Source of the DNA: an uncultured bacterium
Lineage (GTDB): Bacteria > Cyanobacteriota > Vampirovibrionia > Gastranaerophilales > Gastranaerophilaceae
Assembly (NCBI GenBank): GCA_948888345.1
Contig: CAQTPN010000062.1
Location: 1-7,739, forward strand
DNA length: 7,739 nucleotides
Reading direction: 5' to 3'
The position numbers and the translations under genes were made by a program. The notes under the pieces are model-generated. The model saw only the letters and a list, made by a program, of their open reading frames with translations. It was not told the DNA's origin and did no database searches. Every line of letters begins with the position of its first letter. Within the stretch, counting starts at the first letter, position 1. Positions 5,387 through 7,739 of the stretch are shown here, one piece after another.

Positions 5387-7739
5387 TAATCATATCAATG
5401 GTTTTTGGTGGTATAGTTTTATTTTTATACACAATGTTTTTACCGCCTGTGTTGTATACAACCCCAAAAATGCCGTTTTCGGCGGGTTTTAGACCATAAA
5501 AAATTAAATTTTCCGGTAATTCTAAGAATTTTTTTGAACGCGGTTCTTTAAAATTCCCTAAAAAGCCTACTACGGGGCAATATAAGGCCTCTGTATCTTG
5601 TTGAATTGCATCTATATCAGGATTTAGGCTTACTCCAAATTTTAAAGTATGATAACCTAAACATTGCAAATCCGGAGTTTCAATAGGGGGGCCTGCGGGA
5701 ATAAATCTTGCAGGATTTTTTGGTTCTGAAATCCTTGCGGTGCCTCGAATTAAGGCAATTCTAAGCTCATTTTTGCAGATTTCATATTCGTTTAATCCTA
5801 CTGTTAAAACGCCTAAATCCTTTGATATGACCCATCTTTGCATGGGGTAGGAATTGCTTTTTACTTCTATTTTTGGTTTTGCAGGTAAGTTATCGCGCAA
5901 AATCCAGTTATAATCGTGTTTTCTTTCGATATATCCGATTGCATCCTCTGCAATCGTAGTATCTATAGGGTTTTTCAGATTAAACGACACTTGAATTTTT
6001 CTATTTTTCTTATTATTGTTGAATTTTGCCTCAAATTCAAAAAATCGGCCGGTGTTTGAAAGTATTACATCAAGTTTGAAATTGTTTTCGTAATTAAGCC
6101 GTAAAATGGCTCTAATCGGGCCTTTTTCAATAATTTTACTTCCTAAAAGCTTGAATTTACGGGGGCTTCCAGCCGGAGCATAATTGTATGAATCTCCAAT
6201 GTCTTTTGTATCAATGATTTTAAGGACATCTGTATATTCTTTGCCGTGTCTTTTATCGACAAAATTTATGCTTATTTCATCGTTTTTTTGACTTAAATTC
6301 AATTCCAATAAGGGATTTGAGATTTTATTTTCTGTAATTTCAAGTTTTGAGGCTGTTTTAACATTTTCAATACAGCTAAAAGAGAATGGGGGTAAGGATT
6401 TTCCTTCAATTAAATATTCAAAGCGCGGCAAATACTGTTCCGTAACGGGAATTTGCCTTATATCATAAAGAATTTCATCACTAAAACCCTTGAATTTCCT
6501 TATAAGCTGGGCATTTTGCATTTTAAAATCAGTTATAAGTCTTATCGGGCCTGAATATTCATAGTTTGAAAGATTAAATACACCAATTTTTAAACGTGAA
6601 TTCTTATCGATTGAATTTTTATCTTTTCCGCAAATGCTTTTCGTTTCAGTGTTTTTAGGATATAAACGCCTAAAATCGCGTATTAATCTGTGTTTTACCC
6701 CGTTTGTTATAGCTCTTACCCTATCCAGCCTTGATTGTACGCTTTTATGAACTTCATCAATCGAGCAGCCGTAAATTGAATCATGGGCGTGGTTTTTTAT
6801 GAGTGTTTTTGCTGCATAATCCAGTGATGATGTGTAATTTCCCGAATTTTTGAATACGGTTTTCATAAAATGGTTAAACGGTTCGACTATTCTGAATAAT
6901 TCCCATTGAAGTTCAGCATTTTCAACCTTTTGCGGGATTCTTGAAGAGTAAACCCCGCTTAATATATAGGTTTCAGAGTTATCTAAAAGTTCTACTTCGG
7001 CTGTATGCTTTGTATAATCAACGTTTTTGACGTATTCAAAGGGGGTTGATAATTTAATTTCATAGTTTTTCAAATATTTATTAATATTTGATATAATATT
7101 TGAAGAATTATTTAAACCGGCGAGGTGGTCAGCTCCGATTGGCAAAAGAAGGGTATTTGAAGAATTTTTTCCGATTTTATCAAGAATTTGTTCAATTAAA
7201 ATTGCGGTTTTGTGCCATTCTTCTTTTGTGATATCCTCTAAATCCTTGCAGCATAAGGGATGCAGCGCATCCATAAAATATCCGTAAACAAGTTTTGTTG
7301 TATTTATACCGTTCATCTTAAAATCATTAGCCGGAAGTGCCCCAATTCCGCGCCATGCAAGGACGTATGGGATGTTAAAAAATCTTAAGATATCAAAAAT
7401 ACTTTTTGAATGGCCGAAAGTGTCTGCAAGATATCCTATAAAATCAGTACTGTCAAAGCTTTTAGCGTATTTTAATCCTAAATCCAAATTTCTGATTAAT
7501 GAAATTCCGCTTACAAGAAAATTATCTGGGCTTACAAAAAATGGGCCGATGTCCAGTTTTTTTGCGGTTATCAATTTTTTTACGGTGTTTGTTTTTTCCG
7601 GACGGAATTTTAGATAATCTTCTAGCGCGCAAGTTTGTCCGTCAAAGTAAAAATAAGGCATAGAGCCGGTTTCAAGCTCTTCTAAAATTTCATCAAAAAC
7701 TTCAAGCAGCCTTAAATTAAATTCTTCTTTTGTTCTGTA
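5379..7739 (-). CDS. Alpha-mannosidase, glycoside hydrolase family 38, N-terminus cut by window edge
   Basis: GH38 enzymes are zinc-dependent retaining alpha-mannosidases; bacterial ones act on oligomannosides or mannosylglycerate (MngB). The minus-strand frame is open to the window edge, giving 786 residues. The Met at 7659-7661 is internal, because the 26 codons before it (beginning YRTKEEFNLRLLEVF) continue the family sequence right after the expected HxHxDxxW zinc motif, which lies just outside. Visible landmarks are FDGQTCALEDYLKFRPE, IGPFFVSPDNFLVSG, YLADTFGHS with the catalytic nucleophile Asp (codon 7422-7424), LAWRGIG, LLLPIGADH, and NHAHDSIYGCSIDEVH with the expected zinc-ligand His (codon 6783-6785) in the helical middle domain. 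The C-terminal beta domains run to the stop at 5379-5381. Length is close to complete (E. coli MngB about 877). There is no signal peptide in the visible part, so a cytoplasmic location is likely, but the first residues are missing. It lies opposite and convergent to the DedA gene, in a separate transcription unit. Confidence 0.93.
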   Translation of the reverse strand, partial: YRTKEEFNLRLLEVFDEILEELETGSMPYFYFDGQTCALEDYLKFRPEKTNTVKKLITAKKLDIGPFFVSPDNFLVSGISLIRNLDLGLKYAKSFDSTDFIGYLADTFGHSKSIFDILRFFNIPYVLAWRGIGALPANDFKMNGINTTKLVYGYFMDALHPLCCKDLEDITKEEWHKTAILIEQILDKIGKNSSNTLLLPIGADHLAGLNNSSNIISNINKYLKNYEIKLSTPFEYVKNVDYTKHTAEVELLDNSETYILSGVYSSRIPQKVENAELQWELFRIVEPFNHFMKTVFKNSGNYTSSLDYAAKTLIKNHAHDSIYGCSIDEVHKSVQSRLDRVRAITNGVKHRLIRDFRRLYPKNTETKSICGKDKNSIDKNSRLKIGVFNLSNYEYSGPIRLITDFKMQNAQLIRKFKGFSDEILYDIRQIPVTEQYLPRFEYLIEGKSLPPFSFSCIENVKTASKLEITENKISNPLLELNLSQKNDEISINFVDKRHGKEYTDVLKIIDTKDIGDSYNYAPAGSPRKFKLLGSKIIEKGPIRAILRLNYENNFKLDVILSNTGRFFEFEAKFNNNKKNRKIQVSFNLKNPIDTTIAEDAIGYIERKHDYNWILRDNLPAKPKIEVKSNSYPMQRWVISKDLGVLTVGLNEYEICKNELRIALIRGTARISEPKNPARFIPAGPPIETPDLQCLGYHTLKFGVSLNPDIDAIQQDTEALYCPVVGFLGNFKEPRSKKFLELPENLIFYGLKPAENGIFGVVYNTGGKNIVYKNKTIPPKTIDMIKL

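Noticed and set aside
7372..7617. 81-codon plus-strand frame opposite the mannosidase
   Set aside because: It is antisense to the conserved GH38 catalytic region, including the nucleophile motif, and shows no features of its own.
1..7739. CRISPR arrays, tRNA or rRNA genes, transposase genes
   Set aside because: No regularly spaced repeats, cloverleaf-like or rRNA-like stretches, or transposase motifs were seen by eye on either strand.

Overview
This AT-rich window looks like chromosomal sequence from a diderm (outer-membrane) bacterium. It carries lipopolysaccharide-export genes (lptB and one LptF/LptG permease), a protein with a type IV pilin-like membrane helix, two TTG start codons in a row, and a family GH38 alpha-mannosidase. 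The single Lpt permease, which cyanobacteria also have, and the overall style suggest a non-photosynthetic cyanobacterial relative such as Vampirovibrionia/Gastranaerophilales. That placement is inference from gene content and was not tested by alignment.

Layout. Bases 1-629 hold the 3' end of radA (DNA repair), cut by the window edge. Bases 630-900 are non-coding. They hold a 97-bp imperfect palindromic repeat (647-743), a probable -10 promoter element (853-858) and a strong ribosome binding site. From 901 to 4639 five plus-strand genes are tightly packed: lptB, an LptF/G-family permease, a secreted phosphodiester glycosidase (DUF2233/NAGPA family), a small pilin-like membrane protein, and a hot-dog-fold acyl-CoA thioesterase. 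After a 51-bp gap with another -10-like box comes a DedA/VTT-domain membrane protein (4691-5362). A large alpha-mannosidase gene converges on it from the minus strand (stop at 5379) and runs off the right edge of the window.

How the genes fit together. LptB is the ATPase and the permease is its membrane partner in moving lipopolysaccharide to the outer membrane. The exported glycosidase and the pilin-like protein are probably translated from the same mRNA and also act outside the cytoplasm, so the cluster looks like an envelope-biogenesis operon. The thioesterase and DedA-like protein would fit lipid metabolism or lipid transbilayer movement, but this is only suggested by context. The mannosidase is a separate, oppositely oriented unit for mannoside breakdown.

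No clearly undescribed system is visible. The points most worth a second look are the pilin-like protein with lysine where the cleavage glycine should be, the DUF2233 enzyme inside an Lpt operon, and the palindromic repeat whose arms have matching ends but different 14-bp middles.
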